Notes under the pieces: model-generated | What the model was told of the DNA's origin: nothing | The model's database searches: none | The model's input: only the letters and a program-made list of their open reading frames with translations | Position numbers and translations under genes: made by a program | NCBI RefSeq assembly: GCF_009078285.1 | Contig: NZ_RQSP01000002.1 | Span: 92,167 to 156,166, forward strand | Direction: 5' to 3' | Length of the DNA: 64,000 nucleotides | Source of the DNA: Bifidobacterium jacchi | Lineage (GTDB): Bacteria > Actinomycetota > Actinomycetes > Actinomycetales > Bifidobacteriaceae | Shown here: one piece after another, positions 44,955 through 54,242 of the stretch | Numbering within the stretch: the stretch's first letter is position 1 | Layout of the letters: each line of letters starts with the position of its first letter

Positions 44955-47228
44955 TCACATCAGCGGCTGCCAGTCGATGCCGTTGCCGGTCGCCGCCATC
45001 GTGATGCCGGCGATCATCACCGCCGCCCACACGATCAGCATCGCGATGTCGCGTATCGACAGATGCGCCCCGCCGGTCGCGTCCAACGGCTGCGCGGTGC
45101 GCGGCGCATCAAGCGATGCCCCGGTGCGCAGCGCACCCATGCCGAACTGTGCCGCGGACGGCGGAAACAGCAGCATCGCGGCCAGCCAGCCCACGCCGCA
45201 GCCTATCGCACAGCCAATGCCGCATCCCGACGACGGCGAACCGGCGGGCAGCGGAATCGCCATGCCGCCAACCGTCGCATTCGTAGTCGGCAAACCGGCC
45301 AACAGTGTTGCGAGAATGATGATCAGCGTCATCAAACCGGCCATCAGCACGCCTCGCGCTGCCGCCTGACCAAGCGCGCGAGCCAGCCGCAATGGCAGCG
45401 ATCCCAACGACAACAGCAGATCCGATGCCTTGCGACCGCCGCCACGCCGCCATTCACGCCTCAACTGCGGCTCGACGCCATAGCCCACCGCACTCAGCAC
45501 CCAGACCAGCATGGTCGCGATGATCAGTGCAATGATCGGCATATTTGAGGCCAATGCGGCGATTGGCAGCGATGCCAGCAACGTCGGTGCCACGCCGCCG
45601 TGCCGTATGCGCGCGCGGGCGGCGTCAACCGGATGCGGCGCGTATGGGTTGGGCGCGTATTGGCTTGGTTCGTATTGGTCGGGCGCGTACTGGGTTGGCG
45701 CATGCTGCGGCGGTGCGTATTGGGTGGCCGGCGTGGGCGGCTGGACGGGCGCTGTCTGGCGGGCGGGAGCCACTACGGTGGGTGCCGCCGGAGTCAGCGT
45801 TGCTTCGGTGGGCGCCTGCCGGGCGAGAAACGCGGGCACGTTCCCTCCGCCCTCCGAGGCGACGCGTGGCTGCATTGCGACCGTCGCCGGTGTGGACATC
45901 ATCGTGGTCTGCTGCGGCATGATGGCATCGCTCGACGCCGGCGTTTGCGTCGCTGCCACTACCGCTGTCGGTACCGACGATGCTGCCGATACCGCCGCTG
46001 CTGGCGCCAAGTCGGATGCCGGATATGCGATCGTTCGCGGTTCGGCGCTGTCTTGCGGATATGCGCTGACCGCAACGGTGCCGACGGCATCGTCGGGAAC
46101 ATCGTTGGCGGCACCGCCCACGGTATCGCCTACAACATCAGTGCGCGGCTCGCTGCGCCACAGCGACCTCGGATTGTCGAGGTCGGGTTCGTCAAAAGGG
46201 CGCATCACCCCGGTGCGGTCATCTGCCGTTGCATTCGCTGGATTCGCTGGTATCGCCGGTGCCGCCGGCGTAGCTGGTATCGCCGGCGCCGCCGAGGTGC
46301 CGGGCTTGGGCGGAATCGGCGGTGCGAGAATGCCGCCGTTGTCGTTGTCATTCCCGCTGTTTGCGTTATCGCTGCCATCATTCCATGCAAATGGATTCAA
46401 TGCATCCACGGCGATCGCATGCAGCAGCTGCTCCGGCGAGCAGCGCCGCCGTCGATCGGGATCAAGCGCGGCGCGAAACGCGGCCATCGTTCGTGCAGGC
46501 AGCCCAGCCAGATGGGCGTTGCCGCTCGCCGCGCGCTCCAGAACCGCCATCATCGGCTTCGTGCCGAACACCGGCGTGCCGGTCGCCGCGAACGCGAGCA
46601 CCGACGCGACCGACCACCAATCGGTCGTCTCATCCGACTCGGCTCCCTCGATGATCTCCGGCGCAATGAAGCCCGGCGTGCCCATCACCAGACCGGTACG
46701 CGTCACATGGCTCTCGCCCTCGCCCATGGCAATGCCGAAATCCACCAGAACCGGTCCCGAGGCCGAAACCATCACATTCGTCGGCTTGATGTCGCGATGC
46801 ACGATGCCGGCCGCATGCACCGCCCGCACCGCCTCGATGAGCTTGCGGGCGAGACGCTCCAGATCATCGCCCACATAGCGGCCGTTCGCCGCCACGTCCT
46901 CGCGCAGATTGCGCCCCTCGATCAGCTCGGTTACGATGAACGCCAGCGAATCGTCCAACTCCATGTCGACGATCGCGCACACGCCCGGATGATTCACCTT
47001 CTTCAGCGCCATCGCCTCACGACGCAGACGCTCGCGTGCGGTGACCTGCTGATCGTCCGGCTCGCCCTCGGCAAGCGAATCGCGCAGTATCTTCATCGCG
47101 TACTGCTGCCCGCCATCGTCGCGCACGCGCCATACCGAACCCATCGCGCCGGAACCGAGACGCGACATCAGCGTGTAGCCGCCCACAACCTCCCCGGGCT
47201 CAAGATTCAACGCAGTCACATCGCTCAT
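44955..47228 (-). CDS. Serine/threonine protein kinase (PknB-like) with membrane tail
   Basis: A 757-residue kinase. The catalytic domain is intact: LGSGAMGSVW (24-33), Lys46 in YAMKIL, HRDIKPTN (144-151) and DFG (163-165). A Pro/Ala/Thr-rich stretch (about 280-530) follows, with YAPxQ repeats near 515-545, and then four or five membrane segments (about 560-755). PASTA domains are absent, so an extracellular muropeptide sensor is not seen. Substrates are unknown; the pseudokinase part of MurJ would be a natural candidate, but that is inference. Confidence 0.92.
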   Translation of the reverse strand: MSDVTALNLEPGEVVGGYTLMSRLGSGAMGSVWRVRDDGGQQYAMKILRDSLAEGEPDDQQVTARERLRREAMALKKVNHPGVCAIVDMELDDSLAFIVTELIEGRNLREDVAANGRYVGDDLERLARKLIEAVRAVHAAGIVHRDIKPTNVMVSASGPVLVDFGIAMGEGESHVTRTGLVMGTPGFIAPEIIEGAESDETTDWWSVASVLAFAATGTPVFGTKPMMAVLERAASGNAHLAGLPARTMAAFRAALDPDRRRRCSPEQLLHAIAVDALNPFAWNDGSDNANSGNDNDNGGILAPPIPPKPGTSAAPAIPATPAAPAIPANPANATADDRTGVMRPFDEPDLDNPRSLWRSEPRTDVVGDTVGGAANDVPDDAVGTVAVSAYPQDSAEPRTIAYPASDLAPAAAVSAASSVPTAVVAATQTPASSDAIMPQQTTMMSTPATVAMQPRVASEGGGNVPAFLARQAPTEATLTPAAPTVVAPARQTAPVQPPTPATQYAPPQHAPTQYAPDQYEPSQYAPNPYAPHPVDAARARIRHGGVAPTLLASLPIAALASNMPIIALIIATMLVWVLSAVGYGVEPQLRREWRRGGGRKASDLLLSLGSLPLRLARALGQAAARGVLMAGLMTLIIILATLLAGLPTTNATVGGMAIPLPAGSPSSGCGIGCAIGCGVGWLAAMLLFPPSAAQFGMGALRTGASLDAPRTAQPLDATGGAHLSIRDIAMLIVWAAVMIAGITMAATGNGIDWQPLM

Positions 47229-47410
47229 AGCCCTTAGTGTAGCGCCAAAGCAGCGCCGCGCGCGGGGTGTGGCAGAGCGCCTGGCAGGGCGTGGGGCGAA
47301 GAGCCGGGCGAAGGCGTGTGAATTGCATCACAAAACCGCCAAAACCGCCCGCTGCAACGCCATGTGACGCCATATGGCGCCATATGAAACGCCGAGAGCG
47401 AAAACGGCGA

Positions 47411-47439
47411 TTGGCAGTGGTGAGGTCGCCGTGTATAGT
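47411..47439 (+). promoter_or_regulatory. Promoter of the msmK-type ABC ATPase
   Basis: TTGGCA (47411-47416), a 17-bp spacer and TATAGT (47434-47439). Transcription would begin near 47446, giving a 5' leader of about 170 nt. Confidence 0.65.
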
Positions 47440-47445
47440 GTTGCA

Positions 47446-47618
47446 AAGATTCAGCGGAAACGAACCCGCGGAGTCGGCAAAAAAGTAAACGCTGTGGTTT
47501 GCAAGGAGCTGCGGTCCGTATTGGTGCGGGCGGCGGCGCGGCGCCGGTCATGGCAACCGAAGTAATCCCTTTACTACGGATCGTGAGACACGTACCTGTC
47601 TCTGAAAGGATGAATATC
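47446..47618 (+). ncRNA. Structured 5' leader of the msmK-type gene
   Basis: The leader folds into a long-range helix, CGGTCCGTA with TACGGATCG, closing local hairpins CGGT-catggca-ACCG and AGTAA-tccc-TTTACT. A separate hairpin GAGACA/TGTCTC lies just before the AAAGGA site. An RNA motif has been described upstream of actinobacterial msiK genes; whether this is that motif is inference. Confidence 0.45.
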
Positions 47619-48746
<1,128 letters not shown>

Positions 48747-48753
48747 TAGATAC

Positions 48754-48866
48754 TTGGCGGAGCTGCTGTTGTGTTGCGGCTCCGCCAACCATGTGATTCG
48801 GTTTCTTCCTCTCTTTTAGCCGAATCGCGAAAGGCCTCGCATAGCTGCGGGGCCTTTTGTTTTTAT
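48754..48866 (+). terminator. Hairpin pair and Rho-independent terminator after msmK
   Basis: First hairpin TTGGCGGAGC/GCTCCGCCAA (48754-48788), then GATTCGG/CCGAATC (48795-48826), then the terminator AAGGCCTCGC/GCGGGGCCTT (48831-48856) followed by TTGTTTTTAT. Confidence 0.85.
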
Positions 48867-48987
48867 ACGCGGCCTCCGATCCTCGGCTAAGCCTCGGCTA
48901 AGCCGATGGCCTGTCTTGTAATTGGCTGAGTGGTGCTGGTCCGCGAAGCGGGGCCGGGGCGGGGGAGCGAGCCATTGGTGTTTGCTG

Positions 48988-49096
48988 CACTGGCGTATTG
49001 GTTGCCAATTGGCAACCATCGGCCAAGTATGGATCGTTGATATACCGCCGTTTATGGTTTTCTGGTTGGTTGCCAATCGGCAACCAACATGCCAGT
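48988..49096. repeat. Paired GGTTGCCAATTGGCAACC palindrome element (second copy)
   Basis: Palindromes at 49000-49017 and 49068-49085 flank TGATATACCGCCG and TTATGGTTTTCTGG. It is the inverse of 8715-8838. The rest of 48867-49257 holds nothing else I can assign. Confidence 0.85.
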
Positions 49097-49257
49097 GCCC
49101 TGAACGGTGCCCATTGCCCTGCGCCGATGGACCCGCGACGGAAGATCGTTGACTGTGTTCCGCAGCTCCTGTCACCCGCCGGGCGGTGGTCGCTCGTGAG
49201 GGCGGAGGGCGGTTCGTAACCTGCTGTTTTTCTTGGTTGTTGGTAGCATCTGTTGAT

Positions 49258-50715
49258 ATGGAAGTTACTGAGATGCCAAAGATGGACCCGCGCGCGCTAC
49301 AGGCCACCTCGGTGAAGGTGGAGGACGAATCGCCGCTCAACCCCGAGCCGCAGGCGCTGCGGATCACCGCCGCAAGCTCGAATCCCAAGATGTTCACGCT
49401 GCCGTGGGAGAAGCCGCTCGCCACTTGGCCGACCGAACTGCTCGCCAACCTTCCGCGAGGCATCTCCCGACATGTGGTGCGTTTCGTGCACGTCGGCGAC
49501 GAAGTGTACGCGATGAAGGAGATCACCAGGCAGGTCGCCGAACGCGAGTATGAGCTGCTGCGGCGGCTGCAGAAGCTGGAGCTGCCCACGGTCACGCCCA
49601 TTGCCGTGGTGACCGGTCGGCATACCCGGGATGGTGAGCCGCTGGAATCGATTCTGGTGACCAGGCATCTCAAATTCTCGCTGCCGTATCGTGCGCTGTT
49701 CGCCCGCAATCTGCGTGCCGACACGGCTGAGCGACTGATCGATGCGCTTGCCGTGCTGCTGGTGCGGCTGCATCTGGCCGGCTTCTACTGGGGTGATGTG
49801 TCGCTGTCGAACGTGCTGTTTTTGCGTGATGCTGACGCGTTCTCCGCGTTCCTGGTCGATGCCGAGACCGGTGATCTGCATGTGAACCTGACCGAAGGCC
49901 AGCGTGAATACGATATCGATCTGGCGCGCACGAACATTATCGGCGAGCTTATGGATCTGGCTTCCGGTCGGCTGCTACCCAGCGATGTGGATGAGATCGA
50001 AGTGGGCAACCGACTGGTGGAGCGCTATCACTCGCTGTGGAGCGCGCTGACCGATACCGACAAGTTCGGCCCGGACGAGATGTGGAAGATCGAGAAGCGC
50101 GTCAACAAGCTCAATGAACTGGGCTTTGACGTTGACGAGCTGGAGATGAAAACCGCCGAGGATGGCAAGCGCGTGCTGGTGCGCCCGCGCGTGGTCGATG
50201 CAGGATATGCGTCGCGCAAGCTGCTGCGGCTTACCGGCCTGGATGTGCAGGAGAATCAGGCTCGTCGGCTTTTGAACGATCTGGATGCCTACCGTGCTTC
50301 GACGTGGCGTGAGGGCGAGGATCTGGAGATCGTGGCGACCGATTGGATGCGTGAGGTCTATGAGCCGACGGTGCGCATGATTCCGCGCGAATACCGTTCG
50401 CAGATCGAGCCGGCGCAGTTCTTCCACGAGGTGCTTGACCACCGTTGGTTCCTTGCGGAGAAGGCCGGGCATGATGTGCCGATGGCCGAAGCCGTGGCGA
50501 GCTACATCGATCAGGTGCTGCCGAACTACAAGCTGGATTCCAAGGCCGTTGCGGAATTGAACGCCGAAGCGGATGCCGGCGTGGTCGATGACGAGGCCAC
50601 GTTCAACACCTACAACAATGGCGTGTTCGACGAGGACGGCAATCCCGCTCATCTCAAGGACGATGACGACTACAACCCCGACGACGATCCCGACGCGGCG
50701 GTGTGGAGCCACTAA
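49258..50715 (+). CDS. DUF4032 kinase-like protein
   Basis: A 485-residue protein with a lipopolysaccharide-kinase-like fold in the first half: VYAMKEITRQVAEREYELLR (Lys as ATP-site residue), GFYWGDVSLSNVLFLRDAD (catalytic-loop equivalent, WGDxSxxN) and FLVDAETGDL (DFG-like position). The second half matches the DUF4032 region (MWKIEKRVNKLNELGFDVDE). The C terminus is acidic. The role is not known. Start ATG 49258 lacks a good ribosome site; ATG 49273 is an alternative. Confidence 0.85.
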   Translation: MEVTEMPKMDPRALQATSVKVEDESPLNPEPQALRITAASSNPKMFTLPWEKPLATWPTELLANLPRGISRHVVRFVHVGDEVYAMKEITRQVAEREYELLRRLQKLELPTVTPIAVVTGRHTRDGEPLESILVTRHLKFSLPYRALFARNLRADTAERLIDALAVLLVRLHLAGFYWGDVSLSNVLFLRDADAFSAFLVDAETGDLHVNLTEGQREYDIDLARTNIIGELMDLASGRLLPSDVDEIEVGNRLVERYHSLWSALTDTDKFGPDEMWKIEKRVNKLNELGFDVDELEMKTAEDGKRVLVRPRVVDAGYASRKLLRLTGLDVQENQARRLLNDLDAYRASTWREGEDLEIVATDWMREVYEPTVRMIPREYRSQIEPAQFFHEVLDHRWFLAEKAGHDVPMAEAVASYIDQVLPNYKLDSKAVAELNAEADAGVVDDEATFNTYNNGVFDEDGNPAHLKDDDDYNPDDDPDAAVWSH

Positions 50716-50891
50716 TACCCCTGTCATCATGCCACTGTCATTCTGAGAGGAGTCCGCAGGGCGGGGTCGAAGGCTCTCATGTGTTGCCATTGCGCAGGCT
50801 GAGGTCCTTCGACTCGCTGCGCTCGCTCAGAATGACGTTGAAAGCGTGGCGCTCGCTCAGAATCACGCAGCTGTTTATTCGAGGCTGTCGG

Positions 50892-50955
50892 TCGCCATGT
50901 TCCTTCCTAAGCCACACTTATCGTAATAAGTGTGGCTTAGGAAGGAACATGGCGA
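50892..50955. repeat. Perfect 64-base hairpin
   Basis: Thirty-base arms, 50892-50921 and 50926-50955, are exact inverse copies (they begin TCGCCATGTTCC and end CACACTTAT) around the 4-base loop CGTA. Confidence 0.95.
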
Positions 50956-51058
50956 TGGATAACGATGGACGAATCAGAGACTTCTGCTGTTTTCGTGGGT
51001 TCGATGGTTTGGCACTGGAGAGAGGCGCGAGAGGGGCGCTGCTTTAGCGCCTTTCTTA

Positions 51059-51230
51059 GCGCAAGGATTTCTCGGGGAAAACGGCCATCTCGTAAAATCC
51101 TTGCGCAAAGAGGGCCGTTAGCGCAAGGATTTCTCGCAAAGAAGGGGAACTTCGTAGAATCCTTGCGCTGGGACAAGGCTTAGCGCAAAGATTCTACGAG
51201 CTCAAGGAGGATTCCGAAAAATCCTAGCGC
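51059..51230. repeat. Three-unit hairpin array, period 62 bp (copy 2)
   Basis: Units of 48 bp start at 51059, 51121 and 51183, again exactly 62 bp apart. Unit 1 and its spacer are identical to 2101-2162; units 2 and 3 are close to their counterparts, the third having decayed arms. Upstream, GAGACTTCTGCTGTTTTCG (50970-50988) matches the copy-1 locus at 1742-1760. Confidence 0.9.
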
Positions 51231-51256
51231 AAAGCAAGTGCAAGCGAGTGTGTTGC

Positions 51257-51427
51257 CAGCCATGCAATCGTTTGTGATCGGTCACAATTGATCGCATGGA
51301 TATAAGATGCGTTGAAAACCGCGCACGTGACGTGTTTTGACCGGTTACATGGGGATGCCTGGCGACGTGTCTGGTGCGGCTTGTAGCCACGCGATGAAAA
51401 ATCGGCCTGTTTTTTCATCGCGTGGCT
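51257..51427. repeat. CAGCCACGCG-type hairpin cluster (second copy)
   Basis: A decayed hairpin (CAGCCATGCAATCGTTTGTG at about 51258) with the GTGATCGGTCAC centre, the word GACCGGTTAC (about 51340), and an intact hairpin AGCCACGCGATGAAAA to its inverse (51385-51427). Confidence 0.8.
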
Positions 51428-51528
51428 GTGTCAGGGTCTGTGTCAGGGCCCTGTGCCAGTGTCCTGTGCGCGATCAGCGCAACCAGCGCACAATCCAAGC
51501 GGCCATCCCAGGCGACCAATCCAGGCGA

Positions 51529-52533
51529 TTACGCCTTCGCGCCGGCTTCGCGACGGGCGCGCGCCACCGCATACAGACTGATGCCGGCGGCAACCGAAGC
51601 GTTCAGCGACTCGACCATGCTGGAAATCGGAATGCCCGCGATCGAATCACATGCCTCGCGAACCAGACGACTTAGCCCGCTGCCTTCGGAACCGAGCACC
51701 ACCACCAGCGGATCGGTTTCGAATCCGGTTTCGCCGACCAGCTTGTCGCCGCCGCCGTCGAGACCGACCACGTAGTAGCCGCGTTCCTTCATGCCCTCGA
51801 TCGCCTTGGTCAGATTCACGACGCGCGCGACCGGCATATGCGCCGCAGCGCCTGCGGACACCTTCCACGCGGCCGCCGTCACCGAGGCGGAGCGACGCTC
51901 CGGCAGAATAACGCCGTTGGCGCCGAACGCGGCCGCCGAGCGGATCACCGCGCCGAGGTTCTGCGGATCGGTCACGCCATCCAAAGCGATGAACAGTGGT
52001 CGCGCCGCAATACGAGCCGCGGCGGACGATGCCGCTTCCATGGCCGCGGCCTTCTTCTCCGCGCGCTCCACCAGATCGTGCAGCGACGAATACTGATACG
52101 GATCGACCTTGAGAATCACGCCCTGATGGTTGCCGGAGCGCGCGATGCGATCCATCTCCAAGCGGTCCGCCTCAAGCATGTGCAGCCCGTTGGCGCCGGC
52201 GATCTTCACGATTTCGCGGGTGCGATCGTCGTGCTCGATGCGCGAAAGAATGTACAGCGTGGTGGCGGGAACGCCGACGCGCAGCGCTTCGAGCACCGAA
52301 TTGCGGCCGAACACCAGATCGGTGGTGTCGGCTGATGCGAACTTGTCCGCGCGACGCCGCGCCGCCAGACGCGGATCCGAACGCATGCGCCGTTCGGCGG
52401 CCTGCTTTGCCGCGTGCGCCTTGTGATACACGCGATCCTCGGCCTTGGGCGTCGGCCCGCGGCCCCTCAGCTTATTGCGATGCTTGCCACCCGACCCCTT
52501 GGTCGGTCCTTTTTTCATAACCATAGGTGCCAT
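51529..52533 (-). CDS. rlmB: TrmH/RlmB-family 23S rRNA 2'-O-methyltransferase
   Basis: A SPOUT methyltransferase of 334 residues. A basic N-terminal stretch (about 1-70) and a small substrate-binding domain (VFGRNSVLEALRVGVPATTL) precede the knot motifs NLGAVIRSAAAFGANGVI, VLGSEGSGLSRLV and SMVESLNASVAAGI. RlmB modifies G2251 of 23S rRNA; the exact target here is inferred. I use ATG 52533; ATGs at 52524 and 52518 follow closely. Confidence 0.9.
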   Translation of the reverse strand: MAPMVMKKGPTKGSGGKHRNKLRGRGPTPKAEDRVYHKAHAAKQAAERRMRSDPRLAARRRADKFASADTTDLVFGRNSVLEALRVGVPATTLYILSRIEHDDRTREIVKIAGANGLHMLEADRLEMDRIARSGNHQGVILKVDPYQYSSLHDLVERAEKKAAAMEAASSAAARIAARPLFIALDGVTDPQNLGAVIRSAAAFGANGVILPERRSASVTAAAWKVSAGAAAHMPVARVVNLTKAIEGMKERGYYVVGLDGGGDKLVGETGFETDPLVVVLGSEGSGLSRLVREACDSIAGIPISSMVESLNASVAAGISLYAVARARREAGAKA

Positions 52534-52722
52534 TGTCCCAGACCCCCAACCCAAATCCGCGCGCATCCGCAAATCCCCGCCGCCCCGCCGCTACGCCGAC
52601 TCGCCGTGCAGGCGTGCATTTGCACCATATATGAGGCATGTCAGCCGCTGTTGTCTCAGGCCGCAACGTATCATGGACGAAGGTGCAAACGAAGACGTTG
52701 GCACATGGCAGGGGGTTGGAAG

Positions 52723-53937
52723 ATGAGTGGCATCAGCAGTAGCAGTGGCGGTTTTACGATAGACGGCGTATATGTCAACGACGGTAATGACAACGATTTC
52801 GCTTTGTGCGCACGCTATTTCGGCATGACGCGCGATTTCTACGAGCAGGCGCGCATTGCGCTTGACTGGCTGCGTGGCGATATGCTCGGCGGGGCGATGC
52901 TCGACGAGGCCCGCACCATGGTGATTCGCGATCGGGACGCGCGTTCCGCGGCCGAGCAGTGCGCCCGCATCCGGTCGTATATGCTGGTGTTCCAGCCGGG
53001 CGCGGTTGACATGGCGCTGGCTGCGGTCATGGTCGAGTGCCTTCCGTATTCCGTCAAGCGCATGCTTGCCGCCGGGGTGCAGGATGACGTGGTCGAGGCG
53101 ACGCTGCGCGATTTCTCCATATGGGCGCAGGTGTATCGGCAGCGGTACGGCCGCGACGGCATCGGCGAGACCGAATGGAATCTGCTGTCGCTGACTGGCC
53201 GGATTCTGCGGTTCGGTCGGTTGCAGTACGAAACGAAGGTGTTCACCGACCCGTATGTCGTGTATCGCGATCTGGTCAGCGACGCGTTGACGATTCTTGC
53301 GCTCGGCGGCCAGCATGAGGGTGCTGATGGTAGGCCGGCCGCGGATTGCGTGCATGGTTCGGCGGATTGCGCGCATGGTTCGGCTGTGGCAGCCGATTCG
53401 GCTGATTCGGCTGATTCGGCTGGGTTCGTGACCCGTCTGGAATCGCTCGACGGCGTGGTGACCGGCAATCGGGTCGATCCCGTTCGCGGCGTTGTCACGC
53501 GCGATCCAGTGCGGATCGATCTGCATGATGTCGAACTGCTGCTGGCGCCGGGAATGACGGTGACTGGCATTCATATTCCCGCAGACGGCCCGTTGGATGA
53601 CGATGAAGTCACGCAATCGCTTGCTGAGGCTTCCCGTCGACTCGGTCGGCTCGGCAGAGGAACCGTTGTGGGCGTATGCGACAGCTGGCTGATGGATGCC
53701 GCCTTGGAGCGGTTCTGCCCGGCCGACGGCAATATCGTGCGGTTTATGCGGCGATTCCTGCGCTATCCGATCCATGCCGCCCATCCGATGATCATTGAGC
53801 GCGTGTTCGGCTGGGGCGCCGATTCGCTCGCCATCGACGAATTGCCGGAGCGCAGCAGTCTGCAGCGTCGGCTGAAGGCGTATCTTGCCGAAGGCGGACA
53901 CGTGCAGGATGCCGGCGGCCTGATTATTATGGGATGA
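52723..53937 (+). CDS. Acyltransferase-like protein (DUF5596 type)
   Basis: A 404-residue protein with an N-terminal helical half (FYEQARIALDWLRGDML, RIRSYMLVFQPGAVDMALAA) and a GNAT-like C-terminal part (MTVTGIHIPADGPLDDDEVT, RLGRGTVVGVCDSWLMDAAL). The two-domain plan fits a family annotated as N-acyltransferase/DUF5596; I could not identify catalytic residues. An Ala/Ser/Asp-rich insert with repeated HGSADC and SADSADSA words is at about 205-230. ATG 52723 has GGGGG upstream and is preferred to ATG 52705. Confidence 0.65.
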   Translation: MSGISSSSGGFTIDGVYVNDGNDNDFALCARYFGMTRDFYEQARIALDWLRGDMLGGAMLDEARTMVIRDRDARSAAEQCARIRSYMLVFQPGAVDMALAAVMVECLPYSVKRMLAAGVQDDVVEATLRDFSIWAQVYRQRYGRDGIGETEWNLLSLTGRILRFGRLQYETKVFTDPYVVYRDLVSDALTILALGGQHEGADGRPAADCVHGSADCAHGSAVAADSADSADSAGFVTRLESLDGVVTGNRVDPVRGVVTRDPVRIDLHDVELLLAPGMTVTGIHIPADGPLDDDEVTQSLAEASRRLGRLGRGTVVGVCDSWLMDAALERFCPADGNIVRFMRRFLRYPIHAAHPMIIERVFGWGADSLAIDELPERSSLQRRLKAYLAEGGHVQDAGGLIIMG

Positions 53938-54242
53938 TTCCTGTGATGCTGCTCCTGTGATTGGTGATTGCGAGGATGATTCCTCGGATTGCTGATTGCT
54001 GATTATTGGTTGCTGATTGTTGATAACGCCTGTTTGTTGGCGAATCGTGAAAACCGGACGACATGCCCACGCGTGTCCGTGGCGCGTCACAGGGGTTATG
54101 AAATAATGTCATCGTACGCATCTGACGCGTTTGCGTCCGGTGCCCATAACCGCGCAGTCTTGCCGCGGCCGACCGGGGGAGGGGACGAACTCGCGACGCT
54201 GCGAGGGCTGACTACTCCGCGGCTATACCAAGGAGAATCATC
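53938..54242. other. Intergenic region before the P-type ATPase
   Basis: Holds a degenerate TTGCTGATT tandem repeat (about 53945-54025) and the AAGGAGAATCATC ribosome site of the next gene (54230-54242). No gene seen; a 60-codon frame at 54105 overlaps the ATPase start in another phase and lacks support. Confidence 0.55.

Larger units (their letters stand above)
50716..51528. other. Gene-free region dense in palindromes
   Basis: No gene is supported. It contains an inverted GTCATTCTGAG/CTCAGAATGAC pair (about 50735-50846), a perfect 64-base hairpin, the second three-unit array and the second CAGCCACGCG cluster. Confidence 0.6.
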
